A stretch of DNA of 64,000 bases from Anaeromassilibacillus sp. An200 (GCF_002160025.1 NZ_NFJU01000015.1:17740-81739); one strand, 5' to 3'. Shown: positions 1-9,238, counted from the stretch's first letter. Notes: generated by a model not told the origin, from the sequence alone. Made by a program: numbers and translations.

Positions 1-875
1 GCCCGTGTACCGCTTCTTCCGTTTTTTCCCGTAAACCCCTTTTCGCAGACACGGGGAAGATCCTCGGGCGGGATTCCCGGCCCGTTGTCTGTCACGGCGA
101 GAACGACGCATTCCGGCTCCGCTTTGCCCTCAAACCGCAGGCGCAGAGGCTGTCCGGCGTATTTGACAGAATTGGTCAGAAGCTGCGACAGGATAAAATC
201 AATCCATTTGGGATCCGCCGCGACCGATTCGTCCAATCCCGCGCGCTCGACAGCGGCATGACTCTCAATCAAAAGCCCCGCGCTCCGCCGCAGAGCGGAG
301 GAAACCAGCTCACTCAGTGTAATGCGGCGCAGAAGATAGTCCTTTTCCACCTGGCGGCTTCGCGCATAAAACATGGACTGCTCCACCAGCGCGTCAATAC
401 GCCGCAGTTCCCGGATCATTGCGCTGGACACCTCGCCCGGATGATTTTCCGCCAGCAGAAGCGCTGAAGCGATCGGTGTTTTGACCTCATGCACCCAGAC
501 CTCGACGTATTCGCGGTATTCCTCCTCGGCACGGCGGCAGGCGGCGATCTCGTCATTCATGCTCCTTCCCGCCTCACACAGTGCCCGCCAGCAAAGCTGC
601 CCTTCCGGAAAATCCGGCTCTTCCAATGTTTCCGCCAGCAAATATTTCCGGTCAAGCGCCTGAAGATTCTGCTCAAGCTCCTGATAAAAGCGCCGTTTCT
701 GCAAATACTCCAGAAGAAGGGCTGCAAACAACCCTGCCACAAACACCCCACTGACAAAGAAAGAAGCATATAAGTCCGCCCCAAGGCCTGTCAGCAGCAC
801 ACCGCAGAACAGGGCCGTGAAAAGGGAAGCAACCAAAAACAACCATTTGCCCTTTAAAAAACGAAACAGACTCAT
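1..875 (-). CDS. Sensor histidine kinase, BceS/GraS-like (3' end outside window)
   Basis: The membrane kinase would sense an envelope signal and phosphorylate the response regulator next to it. Reading from 875, the protein starts MSLFRFLKGKW, has two closely spaced hydrophobic segments within the first 60 residues, then an H-box with VHEVKTP, an N-box region (LLTNSVKYAG) and the G1 box DNGPGIP. The frame stays open to base 1, so the G2 box and C-terminus are missing. The ATG overlaps the regulator stop as ATGA, which implies translational coupling. Short intramembrane sensor kinases of this kind usually sit beside bacitracin or antimicrobial-peptide ABC exporters; none is visible here, so the ligand is unknown. 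Confidence 0.9.
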   Translation of the reverse strand, partial: MSLFRFLKGKWLFLVASLFTALFCGVLLTGLGADLYASFFVSGVFVAGLFAALLLEYLQKRRFYQELEQNLQALDRKYLLAETLEEPDFPEGQLCWRALCEAGRSMNDEIAACRRAEEEYREYVEVWVHEVKTPIASALLLAENHPGEVSSAMIRELRRIDALVEQSMFYARSRQVEKDYLLRRITLSELVSSALRRSAGLLIESHAAVERAGLDESVAADPKWIDFILSQLLTNSVKYAGQPLRLRFEGKAEPECVVLAVTDNGPGIPPEDLPRVCEKGFTGKNGRSGTR

Positions 876-1531
876 ATTTCGTACCCTTTCCCCCGCCGTG
901 TGGTGAGGAAATCCCGCACACCGATCCCTTCCAGCGTCCGGCGCAGACGGTTCATGTTGACCGTGAGTGTGTTGTCGTCAATAAATTCATCCGACTGCCA
1001 CAGCTCATTCATCAGTTCCTCTCGCGAAACAATCTGTCCCGCGCTTCGGAACAGGAGGGAAAGAATCCGGCTTTCATTTTTTGTCAACTCCGCCTCACGG
1101 CCCTCAAAGGAAACCGTGCCGCGTCCCGGATCGTATGTCACGCCCCGGTGTGTCACAGTCCCTGCGTGCAAACCGCTGCGCTTGAGGACAGCGGCGGTAT
1201 GCGCCAGCAGGATCTGGCGGTTGAAGGGCTTGGCGATAAAGTCGTCCGCTCCAAAGCTCATGCTCAAAAGCTCATCGGCCTCCGTGTCACGGCTGGTCAG
1301 CACAATCACAGGGACGCGCGAGACAAGCCGCAGTTCCCGGCAGATGCTGTAGCCATCCTTGCCGGGAAGCGTCAAATCCAGCAATACCAGATCGGGATTT
1401 TCCCGCAGGATCGCTTCGGGCATATCCGTAAAATTGGTCGGGGCCGCGCAGGTATATCCGTATGTTTCCAAAAGCAGCTTCAATTCCCGGCGCAGGACCG
1501 CGTCATCCTCCACCAGCACGAGCTTTGCCAT
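872..1531 (-). CDS. OmpR-family response regulator
   Basis: This DNA-binding response regulator is the partner of the kinase that overlaps its stop codon. The receiver domain (residues 1-120) has the acidic pair VEDD, the phospho-acceptor Asp in LVLLDLTLPG, the conserved Thr/Ser in VIVLTSRD and the Lys in FIAKPF. The C-terminal winged helix (about 125-219) has ELTKNESRILSLL and TVNMNRLRRTLEG, typical of OmpR/PhoB proteins. An AAGGAGGAATTGAC ribosome site precedes the ATG. Its length of 219 aa is usual. Targets cannot be read from this window. Confidence 0.95.
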   Translation of the reverse strand: MAKLVLVEDDAVLRRELKLLLETYGYTCAAPTNFTDMPEAILRENPDLVLLDLTLPGKDGYSICRELRLVSRVPVIVLTSRDTEADELLSMSFGADDFIAKPFNRQILLAHTAAVLKRSGLHAGTVTHRGVTYDPGRGTVSFEGREAELTKNESRILSLLFRSAGQIVSREELMNELWQSDEFIDDNTLTVNMNRLRRTLEGIGVRDFLTTRRGKGYEI

Positions 1532-1564
1532 GTCAATTCCTCCTTGGGATCAGGTTTCTGCTTC

Positions 1565-1593
1565 ATGATAGCAAAATATATCCGGTTTGTAAA
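1565..1593 (-). promoter_or_regulatory. Sigma-A-type promoter for the two-component operon
   Basis: On the minus strand, TTTACA (1588-1593) is followed after 17 bases by TATCAT (1565-1570), about 35 bases before the regulator start. Confidence 0.6.
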
Positions 1594-1620
1594 ATCGCTG
1601 TGAATTTCCTTGTATAGATG

Positions 1621-1649
1621 TTGACATTTATAAAATAATAATATATAGT
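1621..1649 (+). promoter_or_regulatory. Sigma-A-type promoter for the SGNH hydrolase
   Basis: TTGACA (1621-1626), 17 bases, then TATAGT (1644-1649), in an AT-rich stretch 57 bases before the ATG. It diverges from the two-component promoter. Confidence 0.7.
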
Positions 1650-1705
1650 ATTTAATACTAGATAAAGAGAAATACACTCTGTCTGTCAGAGAGAAGGAGG
1701 CTGCT

Positions 1706-2428
1706 ATGAGTTATTCCGTTTGTCTGTTTGGAGATTCTGTGGCAAAGGGTGTGATATTTGACAGCATCCGGCGCAAATACCGTGTGATCAAAGATTGTTT
1801 TGCGGCCTCGATGGAAACACAGGATCACCTCCGTGTCACCAACTATTCCAAATTTGGCTGCACCATTACCAAGGGTCGGGAGCTTCTGGAGCGCCATGCC
1901 GCGGAGCTTTCCTCTTATGATTTTGTTGTTTTTGAATTCGGCGGAAACGACTGCGACTTCGACTGGCATACCATCGCGGAAAATCCCGACGGCGAGCATC
2001 TGGCAAAAACGCCGATCGCCGTTTTTGAGGAGGAATACCGCAAAGCCGTGCGTTTCACCCGTGAGAACGGCGGGAATCCTGTACTGCTGAGTCTGCCGCC
2101 GATCGACGCCCACCGTTATTTCAACTGGTTCACACAAGGCGAAAACGCGGAGAATATCCTGAAGTGGCTGGGAGATATCGATCGGATCTACCGCTGGCAT
2201 GAGATGTATAATCTCGCCGTGTGCCGCGTGGCTATGGAGGAGCAGGTTCTGCTTCTGGATATCAGCAGCCGTTTTCTGGAGCGCAGCCACTACGAGGAGC
2301 TGCTCTGTGAGGACGGAATCCATCCGAATGAAAAGGGACATGAGCTGATTTTTGCCTCCCTGCGGGAAGAGGCAGAAAAGGCTTCGCAAAGGACGCCGCA
2401 GCTCTCTCCGAGATTGGCGCTGGCATAA
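1706..2428 (+). CDS. SGNH/GDSL-family hydrolase
   Basis: This is a cytoplasmic esterase or lipase-like enzyme of the SGNH superfamily: no signal peptide is present. Block I is FGDSVAKG near the N-terminus (nucleophile Ser), block III is FGGNDCDF (oxyanion Asn), and block V is DGIHPNEKGH near residue 215 (catalytic Asp and His). An AGAAGGAGG ribosome site lies just before the ATG. The gene is monocistronic, with its own promoter and a strong terminator. The substrate cannot be deduced; acyl-ester or carbohydrate-ester cleavage are both possible. Confidence 0.88.
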   Translation: MSYSVCLFGDSVAKGVIFDSIRRKYRVIKDCFAASMETQDHLRVTNYSKFGCTITKGRELLERHAAELSSYDFVVFEFGGNDCDFDWHTIAENPDGEHLAKTPIAVFEEEYRKAVRFTRENGGNPVLLSLPPIDAHRYFNWFTQGENAENILKWLGDIDRIYRWHEMYNLAVCRVAMEEQVLLLDISSRFLERSHYEELLCEDGIHPNEKGHELIFASLREEAEKASQRTPQLSPRLALA

Positions 2429-2441
2429 ATATGGATACAGG

Positions 2442-2479
2442 AAAACGGCCGGAACACAGGATGTTCCGGCCGTTTTTTT
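2442..2479. terminator. Bidirectional terminator
   Basis: A near-perfect hairpin with arms of about 15 bases (AAAACGGCCGGAACA and its complement) is flanked by A and T runs. It serves both the SGNH gene and the converging amino acid ABC operon. Confidence 0.9.
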
Positions 2480-2487
2480 GCTCTGTG

Positions 2488-3255
2488 TCAGCCCTCATTA
2501 TAGCGGGCCAGGAAAGTTTTCAGACGCTCGTTCTGCGTATTGCCAAACACGTCCTCCGCGCTGCCCTGCTCCACAATCACGCCGCCGTCCATAAAAATAA
2601 CGCGATCCGCGACGTCGCGGGCAAACTTCATCTCGTGGGTGACAACCACCATGGTCATATGCTCCGCCGCCAGTTCCCGGATAACACGCAAAATCTCTCC
2701 TGTCAGTTCCGGATCCAGCGCGCTGGTCGGCTCGTCGAAAAACAGGATATCCGGATTCATGGCGAGCGCGCGGGCAATGGACACCCGCTGCTGCTGCCCG
2801 CCCGAAAGCTGGCAGGGGTATGCGTCCGCTTTATCGGAAAGTCCCATCTTTCCCAGAAGCGCACGCGCCGTCTCTTCCGCTTCCGCACGGCTCTTTTTCA
2901 AAACGCGCACCGGAGCTTCTGTGATGTTTCGCAGCACGTTGAAATGCGGGAACAAATTGAAGTTCTGAAAGACCAGCCCCAGATGCAGACCGATCTGCAC
3001 GCAGGTTTTCCGATCCGCGTATTTTGCTTTCCCGTTTTCCTCCCGGGCCAGCTGTTCCCCGCAGATGGTGATGCTGCCGCTGTCAATCTGCTCCAACTGT
3101 GTGATACACCGCAGCAGCGTACTTTTTCCCGAACCGGACGGCCCGATGACCGCCAGCACCTCTCCTTGATTCACATGGCAGGAGATGCCCTTGAGCACCG
3201 GCTGCCCGCCAAAGCTTTTCCGGAGGTTTTCCGCCAACACCATTTCCTTTGCCAT
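2488..3255 (-). CDS. Amino acid ABC transporter ATP-binding protein (GlnQ/HisP type)
   Basis: This ATPase powers uptake of a polar amino acid together with the next two genes. It shows Walker [10 protein letters not shown], the signature LSGGQQQRV, Walker [16 protein letters not shown] and the H-loop VVVTHEM. The start chosen is the ATG at 3255 ([10 protein letters not shown]), preceded by GAGGAGGTG; longer upstream readings would run into the permease gene. At 255 aa it has the usual length. It is the last gene of the binding protein-permease-ATPase operon. The family mark DPEL after Walker B is typical of polar amino acid importers; the exact substrate is unknown. Confidence 0.95.
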   Translation of the reverse strand: MAKEMVLAENLRKSFGGQPVLKGISCHVNQGEVLAVIGPSGSGKSTLLRCITQLEQIDSGSITICGEQLAREENGKAKYADRKTCVQIGLHLGLVFQNFNLFPHFNVLRNITEAPVRVLKKSRAEAEETARALLGKMGLSDKADAYPCQLSGGQQQRVSIARALAMNPDILFFDEPTSALDPELTGEILRVIRELAAEHMTMVVVTHEMKFARDVADRVIFMDGGVIVEQGSAEDVFGNTQNERLKTFLARYNEG

Positions 3256-3268
3256 CGTCCGCACCTCC

Positions 3269-3928
3269 TCAGCGATAATAGGAGAATTTCTTCTCCGCCA
3301 CGGTAAAGCAGCGTGTGACAACGCCGTTCATCACCAGATAGAACACAGCCGCCACGAAGAACGGAACGGTCGATACGGAGGAGCTTGCAAATTTTTCGGT
3401 GACATGCATCAACTCCTGGACCGCGATCACCTGTGCCAACGAGGTATCTTTCACAAGGGTGATAAATTCATTTCCCATCGGCGGCAGGATCCGCTTGACC
3501 ACCTGCGGCAGGACAATATGGAAAAAGGTCTGCGCACGCGTAAACCCGAGCACCTTCCCCGCTTCATACTGGCCCTCCGGGATCGACTCAATGCCGCCGC
3601 GGTAAATCTCCGCGAAATACGCCGCATAGTTGAGCACAAACGCAATGATCGCCGCCTGCATGCGCTGCGGCTGGATGCCGAACAGCGGGTTCAGCCCATA
3701 GAACACAAAAAACAGCTGAAGCATGAGCGGCGTTCCCCGCATGATCAGAATGTAAAACCGCACCGGGAGACTGATGATTTTATAGCGGCTTCTGCGTCCG
3801 AAGGCAACCAGAAGTCCCAGCGGAAGCGAAAAAAGAAGCGTCAGGAAAAAGATCAAAAGAGTGCTCAGGCTGGCCTCCCCCATCTCCTGGAACAGCGTTT
3901 GCAAGCTGGCTAACGTTTCCGGATTCAA
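3269..3928 (-). CDS. Amino acid ABC transporter permease (HisM/GlnP type)
   Basis: This inner-membrane protein of the importer has about five hydrophobic segments and the EAA-loop typical of the family ([21 protein letters not shown]). It also has the [13 protein letters not shown] region common to polar amino acid permeases. I place the start at a TTG (3928, MNPETLASL), because AGAGGAGGG lies eight bases before it and the longer ATG reading at 3973 has no such site. The resulting length, 219 aa, matches the family. It lies between the binding protein and ATPase genes. Confidence 0.92.
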   Translation of the reverse strand: MNPETLASLQTLFQEMGEASLSTLLIFFLTLLFSLPLGLLVAFGRRSRYKIISLPVRFYILIMRGTPLMLQLFFVFYGLNPLFGIQPQRMQAAIIAFVLNYAAYFAEIYRGGIESIPEGQYEAGKVLGFTRAQTFFHIVLPQVVKRILPPMGNEFITLVKDTSLAQVIAVQELMHVTEKFASSSVSTVPFFVAAVFYLVMNGVVTRCFTVAEKKFSYYR

Positions 3929-4027
3929 GATTTCTTCCCTCCTCTGTTTCCCGGCGCTGTCCGCGCCGTGCAAAAGGGGACCCGCCCCGGATCTACTCCG
4001 GCGGCAGGCCCCTGAGCTCTGGTTTGA

Positions 4028-4945
4028 TTACACCTCGATGGTTGTAACGTCCTCTCCGAACCACTTTTCGGAGATCTCGCCAAGCGTTCCATCGGCTTTC
4101 ATTTCGCTGAGCGTCTCATTCACTTTATCGCAAAGCGCCTGATCGCCCTTGCGGAAACCGATCACATAATCCTCCACCGCAAGAGACTCGACCGTTCCGT
4201 CTTCCTTCTCCAGGATCCGGTAAGCACCCGGATCGTTGGTCAGATAGAAGCGGGCCACCACCTCGTCGATGGCAATGGCTTCAATCAAGCCGTTCTGGAT
4301 TTCCAGAATAGCCTTGCTGTAGTCGTCAATCGGTACAATCTCCGAGAGGGATTCCCGGAATTCCGTGGCTTCCTCACTGTTCAGCGCCGTTTCCGCCGAG
4401 GAATCGGACTGCACGCCCAGGCTTTTGCCTGCCAGATCCGCAAGGCTCTGATAGGAGGAATCCTCCTTGACCAGAATCACCTGATTATTCTTCATATACG
4501 CGTTGCTGAGCGTCTGCTTTTCCGCACGCTCATCGGTGTAGCTGTATCCGTTCCAGAGCAGATCCACGTTGCCGCCGTCCAGCTCCATTTCCTTGGTGTT
4601 CCATTCGATCGGCTGAAGCTTCAGTTCCACACCGAGACGGCTGCACACCTCCTTGGCTACATCCACGTCAAAGCCAATGATCTCGCCTGTCTGCGTATCG
4701 GTATAGCCCATGGGCGGGAAAGCGTCGTCCAGTCCCATGACAAGCTCACCTTTTTCCACTATCTTATCCCAGGAGTCGTCGGACGCAGGCTCCTCCGAAT
4801 TTGCCGCGGCGCTTTCCGTTGTGTTCGACGCATCGTCTCCCACCGCGTTCGAATTCGTCTGCGCTCCGCTCGAACCGGTGCAGGCCGCCGCGGAACACGC
4901 GGTCAAAATCGCCAGCAGCAAAGCCGCTATTTTCTTTTTCAACAT
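4028..4945 (-). CDS. Amino acid ABC transporter substrate-binding lipoprotein
   Basis: This extracellular binding protein catches the amino acid and is anchored by lipid. The N-terminus MLKKKIAALLLAILTAC is a signal peptide with an LTAC lipobox, followed by a Ser/Thr/Asn-rich linker. The mature part is an SBP_bac_3 domain: GELVMGLDDAFPPMGY, IIGFDVDVAKEV, and the C-terminal YVIGFRKGDQALCDKVNETL block. The ATG at 4945 is preferred because it places the signal peptide at the very start. It is the first gene of the operon, with a promoter about 90 bases upstream. Confidence 0.93.
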   Translation of the reverse strand: MLKKKIAALLLAILTACSAAACTGSSGAQTNSNAVGDDASNTTESAAANSEEPASDDSWDKIVEKGELVMGLDDAFPPMGYTDTQTGEIIGFDVDVAKEVCSRLGVELKLQPIEWNTKEMELDGGNVDLLWNGYSYTDERAEKQTLSNAYMKNNQVILVKEDSSYQSLADLAGKSLGVQSDSSAETALNSEEATEFRESLSEIVPIDDYSKAILEIQNGLIEAIAIDEVVARFYLTNDPGAYRILEKEDGTVESLAVEDYVIGFRKGDQALCDKVNETLSEMKADGTLGEISEKWFGEDVTTIEV

Positions 4946-5034
4946 AGCAATAACGCTTCCTTCCCACCGTGCCCACGGCACGGATCTTTAATAAAATGCA
5001 GGAGCCAATCGATTTACCGAACAGCTCGAGTGGT

Positions 5035-5063
5035 ATTGTAGCATATTATCACGCTAAAGTAAA
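5035..5063 (-). promoter_or_regulatory. Promoter of the amino acid ABC operon
   Basis: On the minus strand, TTTACT (5058-5063), 17 bases, then TACAAT (5035-5040). Confidence 0.6.
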
Positions 5064-5117
5064 GAGGAATTTTTCTTTATCACATGACAAGCAAACGATC
5101 CTGTGGTATTCTCAAAC

Positions 5118-5148
5118 TGTACTAATCGAAATAGAACAGTTGAGTACA
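5118..5148. promoter_or_regulatory. Candidate operator of the GntR regulator
   Basis: An inverted repeat, TGTACT (5118-5123) and AGTACA (5143-5148) separated by 19 bases, lies about 40-70 bases before the gntR start. YtrA-type regulators commonly control their own ABC operon through such a site; binding here is inferred. Confidence 0.4.
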
Positions 5149-5186
5149 CATCATACAGTTGAACTCAGCGGAAAGGAGGCCGCGCC

Positions 5187-5561
5187 ATGCTTCTTCTCGA
5201 CCACAAAAGCAGGCTCCCCATCTACACACAGCTTTACCAGGAAATTCTGCGTCTTTCCGCGCTGGGAGCAATGGTTCCCGGGGAACAGCTCCCCTCTGTG
5301 CGGGCGCTGGCGCAGGAGCTGGGGGTCAACCCCAACACCGTACAGAAGGCATACCAGCTTCTCGAGCACGACGGCTATATCTGTTCCGTGCCGGGAAAAG
5401 GCTCGTTTCTCTGCGACATGGGCGACGAAGCCGCGAAAAAGAAACGGGAAGCGGAACAGGCGCTGGAACATGCCATCCGCAGCGCTCTGGAAAATGCGGT
5501 GAGTCCCGATGAAATCCGCGCTCTGGTGGAACGCATACTGACAGGAGGCGAAGCGACATGA
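5187..5561 (+). CDS. GntR-family (YtrA type) transcriptional regulator
   Basis: This is a small repressor-like protein of 124 aa. The N-terminal winged helix (residues 1-75) has PIYTQLYQEI, PGEQLPSVRALAQELGVNPN and TVQKAYQLLEHDGYI, with the wing VPGKGSFL. The short C-terminal tail is helical and lacks the large effector domain, as in the YtrA subfamily. It overlaps the next gene by ATGA and heads an operon with an ABC ATPase and a large permease. Members of this group often respond to cell-wall stress, but the signal here is unknown. Confidence 0.92.
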   Translation: MLLLDHKSRLPIYTQLYQEILRLSALGAMVPGEQLPSVRALAQELGVNPNTVQKAYQLLEHDGYICSVPGKGSFLCDMGDEAAKKKREAEQALEHAIRSALENAVSPDEIRALVERILTGGEAT

Positions 5562-6457
5562 TTGAAGTAAAGCATTTGACAAAACGGTTTGGGGCGATTA
5601 CAGCCCTGGACGACATCAGCTTTCAGGTGGACAGCGGATCCATTTTCGGGCTGGTGGGCAGCAACGGAGCGGGCAAATCCACTTTCCTGCGCACGGCGGC
5701 GGGCGTATACCGTCCGGACGCGGGATCGGTTCTCATCGACGGCGGCGAGCCGTTTGAAAATCTGTCTGTGAAAGGCAATGTCTGCTTCATCTCCGACTAT
5801 CCGTATTTTCCCCGCGCCGCCACCCTGACCGATATGGAGGATTTATTCTCACACACCTATCCCCATTGGGACAAAGAGCGGTTTCACTATCTCTGCTCCT
5901 GCTTCCCGCTGGATACCAAGCAGCGGATTCTGAACATGTCCAAGGGTATGCAGCGTCAGGCGGCAATCCTTTGCGCGCTTGGCGCACGCCCGACGCACCT
6001 TCTTCTCGACGAAATCTTCGACGGGCTGGATCCGGTGATGCGCCAGCTGCTCAAGCGGATTCTCTCAGGCGAGGTATCCGATCGCGGAATGACGGTGGTG
6101 ATCGCTTCGCACAATCTGCGCGAACTGGAGGATATCTGTGATCATGTGGGACTGTTCCACCGCGGCGGCGTGATCTTTGACCGTGAACTGGATTCGCTCA
6201 AACTCGGCATCAGCCGCGTGCAGGCCATGTTCCGCCCGATGCCCGACCGCAGCGCGTTCGACTCTTTCGACCTCGTGACGCTGCGCACGCAGGGCTCTCT
6301 CGTCGATTTTGTCGCGCGCGGAACGCAGGAGGATATTCTGGCGAAGCTCAGCGCCATGAATCCCGTATTTTCCGAGCTTCTCCCGCTGACGCTGGAGGAA
6401 GTATTTATCAGTGAAATGGAGGCTGCCGGATATGACATCGACAACATTCTTTCGTAA
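5558..6457 (+). CDS. ABC transporter ATP-binding protein (YtrB/drug-type)
   Basis: The 299-aa ATPase has Walker A GSNGAGKST, a signature region with NMSKGMQRQAAI (degenerate LSGGQ), Walker B HLLLDEIFDGLDP and the H-loop VIASHNL. The C-terminal 80 residues are an accessory domain common in ATPases of exporters. It overlaps both the gntR stop and the permease start, so all three are translationally coupled. Export or sensing of an envelope-active compound is likely by analogy to YtrBCDEF; not proven. Confidence 0.9.
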   Translation: MIEVKHLTKRFGAITALDDISFQVDSGSIFGLVGSNGAGKSTFLRTAAGVYRPDAGSVLIDGGEPFENLSVKGNVCFISDYPYFPRAATLTDMEDLFSHTYPHWDKERFHYLCSCFPLDTKQRILNMSKGMQRQAAILCALGARPTHLLLDEIFDGLDPVMRQLLKRILSGEVSDRGMTVVIASHNLRELEDICDHVGLFHRGGVIFDRELDSLKLGISRVQAMFRPMPDRSAFDSFDLVTLRTQGSLVDFVARGTQEDILAKLSAMNPVFSELLPLTLEEVFISEMEAAGYDIDNILS

Positions 6458-8300
6458 GCCGGGCGGATTTTTCCAATCATACCGCGCGGCTCTGCGCCAG
6501 ATCCGCGGCATCGCCCTTCTTTACACCGCCATCCTCGCGGTGGTGCTTCCCCTTCTGATGACGCTCACCGTCACACAGGCCAGAAGCAATTTTTCGTATT
6601 ACAGTTCGGAAATGCCGATGGAGTACTACCTTTCCTCTCAGGCTTCCAGCTTTCTGTACAGTATTCTGTCCCTGTTTGTTTTGCCGCTGCTGTGGCTGTT
6701 CGCTCTGATTTTCACCGTCTCTTTGTTCCGGTATCTGCATGACAAGCGCAGCGTGGATCTGTTCCATTCCCTGCCCATCCGCCGGGAAACGATGCTTCTC
6801 AGCCGTCTGACCGCGGAACTGACGGCGCTGGTGGTTCCGCTTCTTGCAATGCTCATTGTCTGCTTTGCCATTCTGCTCTGCTTCGGCATTCCCATGCAGG
6901 CTGTGCAGGATGGGATGCTGGATCCCGGTCTGCTGTGGCTGCGTGCGCTGTTCCTGATCGTCAACGTCTTTGCGCTGATCGGGCTGATGATTTTCTTCCT
7001 CATCTGCTGCGGCACGGTCTTTGACGCTACTGTCAGCACGATTGCTTTCTGCGGCGGTCTGCCCCTTCTGCTGGCTCTCAGCCTGTCTTATCTCGGCTCC
7101 GCCCTGCCCGGCTTTTGCGGGAGTGATCTTCCCCGGTTTGTCTATGAAGGGATGAACCCGCTGATCGGCGCTTTCAGTCTGGCAAACGAGCCTGTTGTCC
7201 CGTGGCTGCTGTGGTGGCTGGGATACGGCGCTGTCCTTTTGATCGCCGCCGTGCTGCTCTATCGCAGAAGAGCGAGCGAAGCCGCGGAAAACGCCTTCGC
7301 CTTCCCGCTGCCGCGTGTGCTGATCCGTTTTCTTGTCTCCGCCTGCTTCGGCATGTGCCTGGGACTTTTGATTCACGGCATCTACTCCTCCTTCCCCTTC
7401 CTGCTGGGGGCTTTGCTCGGAGCATTTCTCTCCCATCTGGCCATTGAAATGGTCTACCGGCGCGGCGTGAAAAACATCTGGAAAACCATGCCCTCTCTCG
7501 GTGTGGTGGCCGGACTGTTTGTGGTATTCTATCTGATCTGCGCCACCGGCTGCTTCGGCTACACCTCTCGTATTCCCGCCGTGGAGGATGTGAAATCTGT
7601 CACCTTCACCACCTCCTTCGGCCAGACTCACAGTGCCAGCTTCTTCACCGGAACTCCACAGAGCCGCAACTACTACGGCATGATGGAGCCCATTGTGACG
7701 CAGAAAGAAAATGTCGAACAGATCGTTGCGCTGCACCAGGATATCATTGATTCCTACCACGCGATGGGGCCTCTGTATCCCATGTCGGAAGGCAGCGTGT
7801 TTGAAGTTTCCTATGAGCTGAAGGATGGCAGCAAGCTTCGCCGCCGCTTTTACAGCGCCGCTTTCCCTGAGGGCTTTCTCCAGGAGCTCGACCGCATCAG
7901 CCTGCTGCCCGAAGTGATCGAAAATACCACAGACTGCTTCTTCCTGACGCAGGACAGCTTTGACACGGTCTCCTTCTGGAATTCCAAAGAAAACGATGAA
8001 TACCAATCCTTCACGCCGAACGCGGAACAGCGTTCCGCTCTCATCGAAGCGCTGCAACAGGATTTTCTTTCGGGGATGCCGCAGAGCAGCCAGTACGATG
8101 AGCGCTGGTTTGAAATGACGCTCTCCTATCAGGGAGACTCCTCCCTTCCCGCGTTTGCGGCGGAGGACAGTCTTGCCGCTTCCCTTTTCCACTTTGATCC
8201 AAACGCATCTCTCTATCTGGACTCCGGAAGCTATCTGATCTCTTCGCAGCACTACCCGAACACGACGGCTCTTCTGGAAAAATACGGATGGATCGAGTAA
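6432..8300 (+). CDS. ABC transporter permease, large
   Basis: This membrane subunit of 622 aa works with the ATPase before it. About ten hydrophobic stretches fill the first 390 residues, and the last 230 residues form a soluble, probably extracellular, domain rich in aromatic and acidic residues. The ATG at 6432 (MTSTTFFRKPG) is chosen because GGAGG lies ten bases upstream inside the ATPase gene; the ATG at 6411 has no such site. The layout resembles permeases of YtrA-regulated operons. The transported compound is not known. Confidence 0.85.
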   Translation: MTSTTFFRKPGGFFQSYRAALRQIRGIALLYTAILAVVLPLLMTLTVTQARSNFSYYSSEMPMEYYLSSQASSFLYSILSLFVLPLLWLFALIFTVSLFRYLHDKRSVDLFHSLPIRRETMLLSRLTAELTALVVPLLAMLIVCFAILLCFGIPMQAVQDGMLDPGLLWLRALFLIVNVFALIGLMIFFLICCGTVFDATVSTIAFCGGLPLLLALSLSYLGSALPGFCGSDLPRFVYEGMNPLIGAFSLANEPVVPWLLWWLGYGAVLLIAAVLLYRRRASEAAENAFAFPLPRVLIRFLVSACFGMCLGLLIHGIYSSFPFLLGALLGAFLSHLAIEMVYRRGVKNIWKTMPSLGVVAGLFVVFYLICATGCFGYTSRIPAVEDVKSVTFTTSFGQTHSASFFTGTPQSRNYYGMMEPIVTQKENVEQIVALHQDIIDSYHAMGPLYPMSEGSVFEVSYELKDGSKLRRRFYSAAFPEGFLQELDRISLLPEVIENTTDCFFLTQDSFDTVSFWNSKENDEYQSFTPNAEQRSALIEALQQDFLSGMPQSSQYDERWFEMTLSYQGDSSLPAFAAEDSLAASLFHFDPNASLYLDSGSYLISSQHYPNTTALLEKYGWIE

Positions 8301-8317
8301 AAATGACAGAAAACGCG

Positions 8318-8348
8318 GCGGGTGCAAGCCTCCCTTGCACCCGCTTTT
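8318..8348 (+). terminator. Terminator of the GntR-ABC operon
   Basis: Ten-base arms GCGGGTGCAA and TTGCACCCGC with a 7-base loop are followed by TTTT. Its right arm overlaps the -35 of the next promoter. Confidence 0.85.
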
Positions 8349-8363
8349 CGGGTGTGCTACAAT
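8335..8363 (+). promoter_or_regulatory. Promoter of glpP
   Basis: TTGCAC (8335-8340), 17 bases, TACAAT (8358-8363). Confidence 0.65.
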
Positions 8364-8426
8364 AAAAGCGACAGGTCCGGCGCGCCACCAAGCCGCCGTA
8401 AACGATGGAATCAGGGGGAACGGAAA

Positions 8427-8987
8427 ATGGATTTCAAGGAGATTATGGCGGACTGCCCCGTGATCGCGGCGGTCAAGGATATGGACGAGCTGGAACAATG
8501 TTTGAAAGCGGATATCAAGGTGGTATTTATTCTGTTCGGCACGGTGTGCAGCATCCCGCGCATCGTGGAGCGTGTGAAGGAAACTGGCCGCTATGCCATG
8601 GTGCACTTGGATTTGATCACCGGCCTGAGCGCGAAGGAAGCCAGCGTCGATTTTATCCGGGAATACACAAAGGCAGATGGGATCATCAGCACGAAGCAGC
8701 CGATCATTGCCCGAGCCGCGGAGCTCGGCTTCTGCACCGTGCAGCGCTTCTTTGTGATCGATTCCATGGCGCTGTCGAACGTCACGCGCCGCCACGATTC
8801 CTGTCATCCCGATTTCATTGAAATTCTGCCCGGCGTGATGCCCAAAATCATCCGGCGGATTTGCCGGGAAACACAGACTCCCATTATCGCGGGCGGCCTG
8901 ATCGCAGACAAAGAAGATATCATGGCGGCACTTGGCGCGGGAGCCTGCGCCATCTCCACCACCAACCCCAGCGTCTGGTTTATGTAA
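8427..8987 (+). CDS. glpP: Glycerol-3-phosphate-responsive antiterminator
   Basis: GlpP binds leader RNA when glycerol-3-phosphate is present and lets transcription pass a terminator. The 186-aa protein has the full family pattern: PVIAAVKDMDEL at the start, VFILFGTVCSI, the phosphate-pocket segment DLITGLSAKEASVDF, STKQPIIARAAELG and the end PIIAGGLIADKEDIMAALGAGA. The ATG at 8427 is preferred over longer frames because of its position relative to the promoter. It sits directly before the glycerol-3-phosphate dehydrogenase-like operon, whose leader holds a terminator, so the job is well supported by context. Confidence 0.95.
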   Translation: MDFKEIMADCPVIAAVKDMDELEQCLKADIKVVFILFGTVCSIPRIVERVKETGRYAMVHLDLITGLSAKEASVDFIREYTKADGIISTKQPIIARAAELGFCTVQRFFVIDSMALSNVTRRHDSCHPDFIEILPGVMPKIIRRICRETQTPIIAGGLIADKEDIMAALGAGACAISTTNPSVWFM

Positions 8988-9033
8988 CGGTTCGTACAAA
9001 AAATCAGGAATTTCTCCTGTTTTTCAGATCTAC

Positions 9034-9062
9034 TTGCAATCATTGCTTTTGTGTGCTACAAT
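9034..9062 (+). promoter_or_regulatory. Promoter of the glp dehydrogenase operon
   Basis: TTGCAA (9034-9039), 17 bases, TACAAT (9057-9062). It leaves a leader of roughly 170 bases before the first ATG. Confidence 0.7.
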
Positions 9063-9146
9063 ACAGATAGAATCGTGTGGAAAGCAGCAGAAGATTCCGC
9101 ACGGCTTTGAGACGAACTGAATCTGTTTTGCGAGAGAGAGTTGAGT

Positions 9147-9193
9147 CAAGCAAAAAGAAACCCGTAAAGGGTTTCTTTGGCTTGGCTTTTTTT
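9147..9193 (+). promoter_or_regulatory. Leader terminator, probable GlpP antitermination target
   Basis: A long hairpin (CAAGC..AAAGAAACCC paired with GGGTTTCTTT..GCTTG, loop GTAAA at 9164-9168) is followed by seven Ts (9187-9193). It lies between the promoter and the first glp gene, immediately downstream of glpP. In Bacillus, GlpP acts on such inverted repeats; binding here is inferred. Confidence 0.75.
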
Positions 9194-9238
9194 GCGTCCT
9201 CACGCAGCTTTTCCGGTTCGGGAACAGGAGGAAAGAGA

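Noticed and set aside
6477..8999. An 840-aa minus-strand frame
   Set aside because: It lies antisense to a clear permease and glpP with good starts and motifs; its His/Arg/Gln-rich composition is typical of an antisense shadow in GC-rich DNA.
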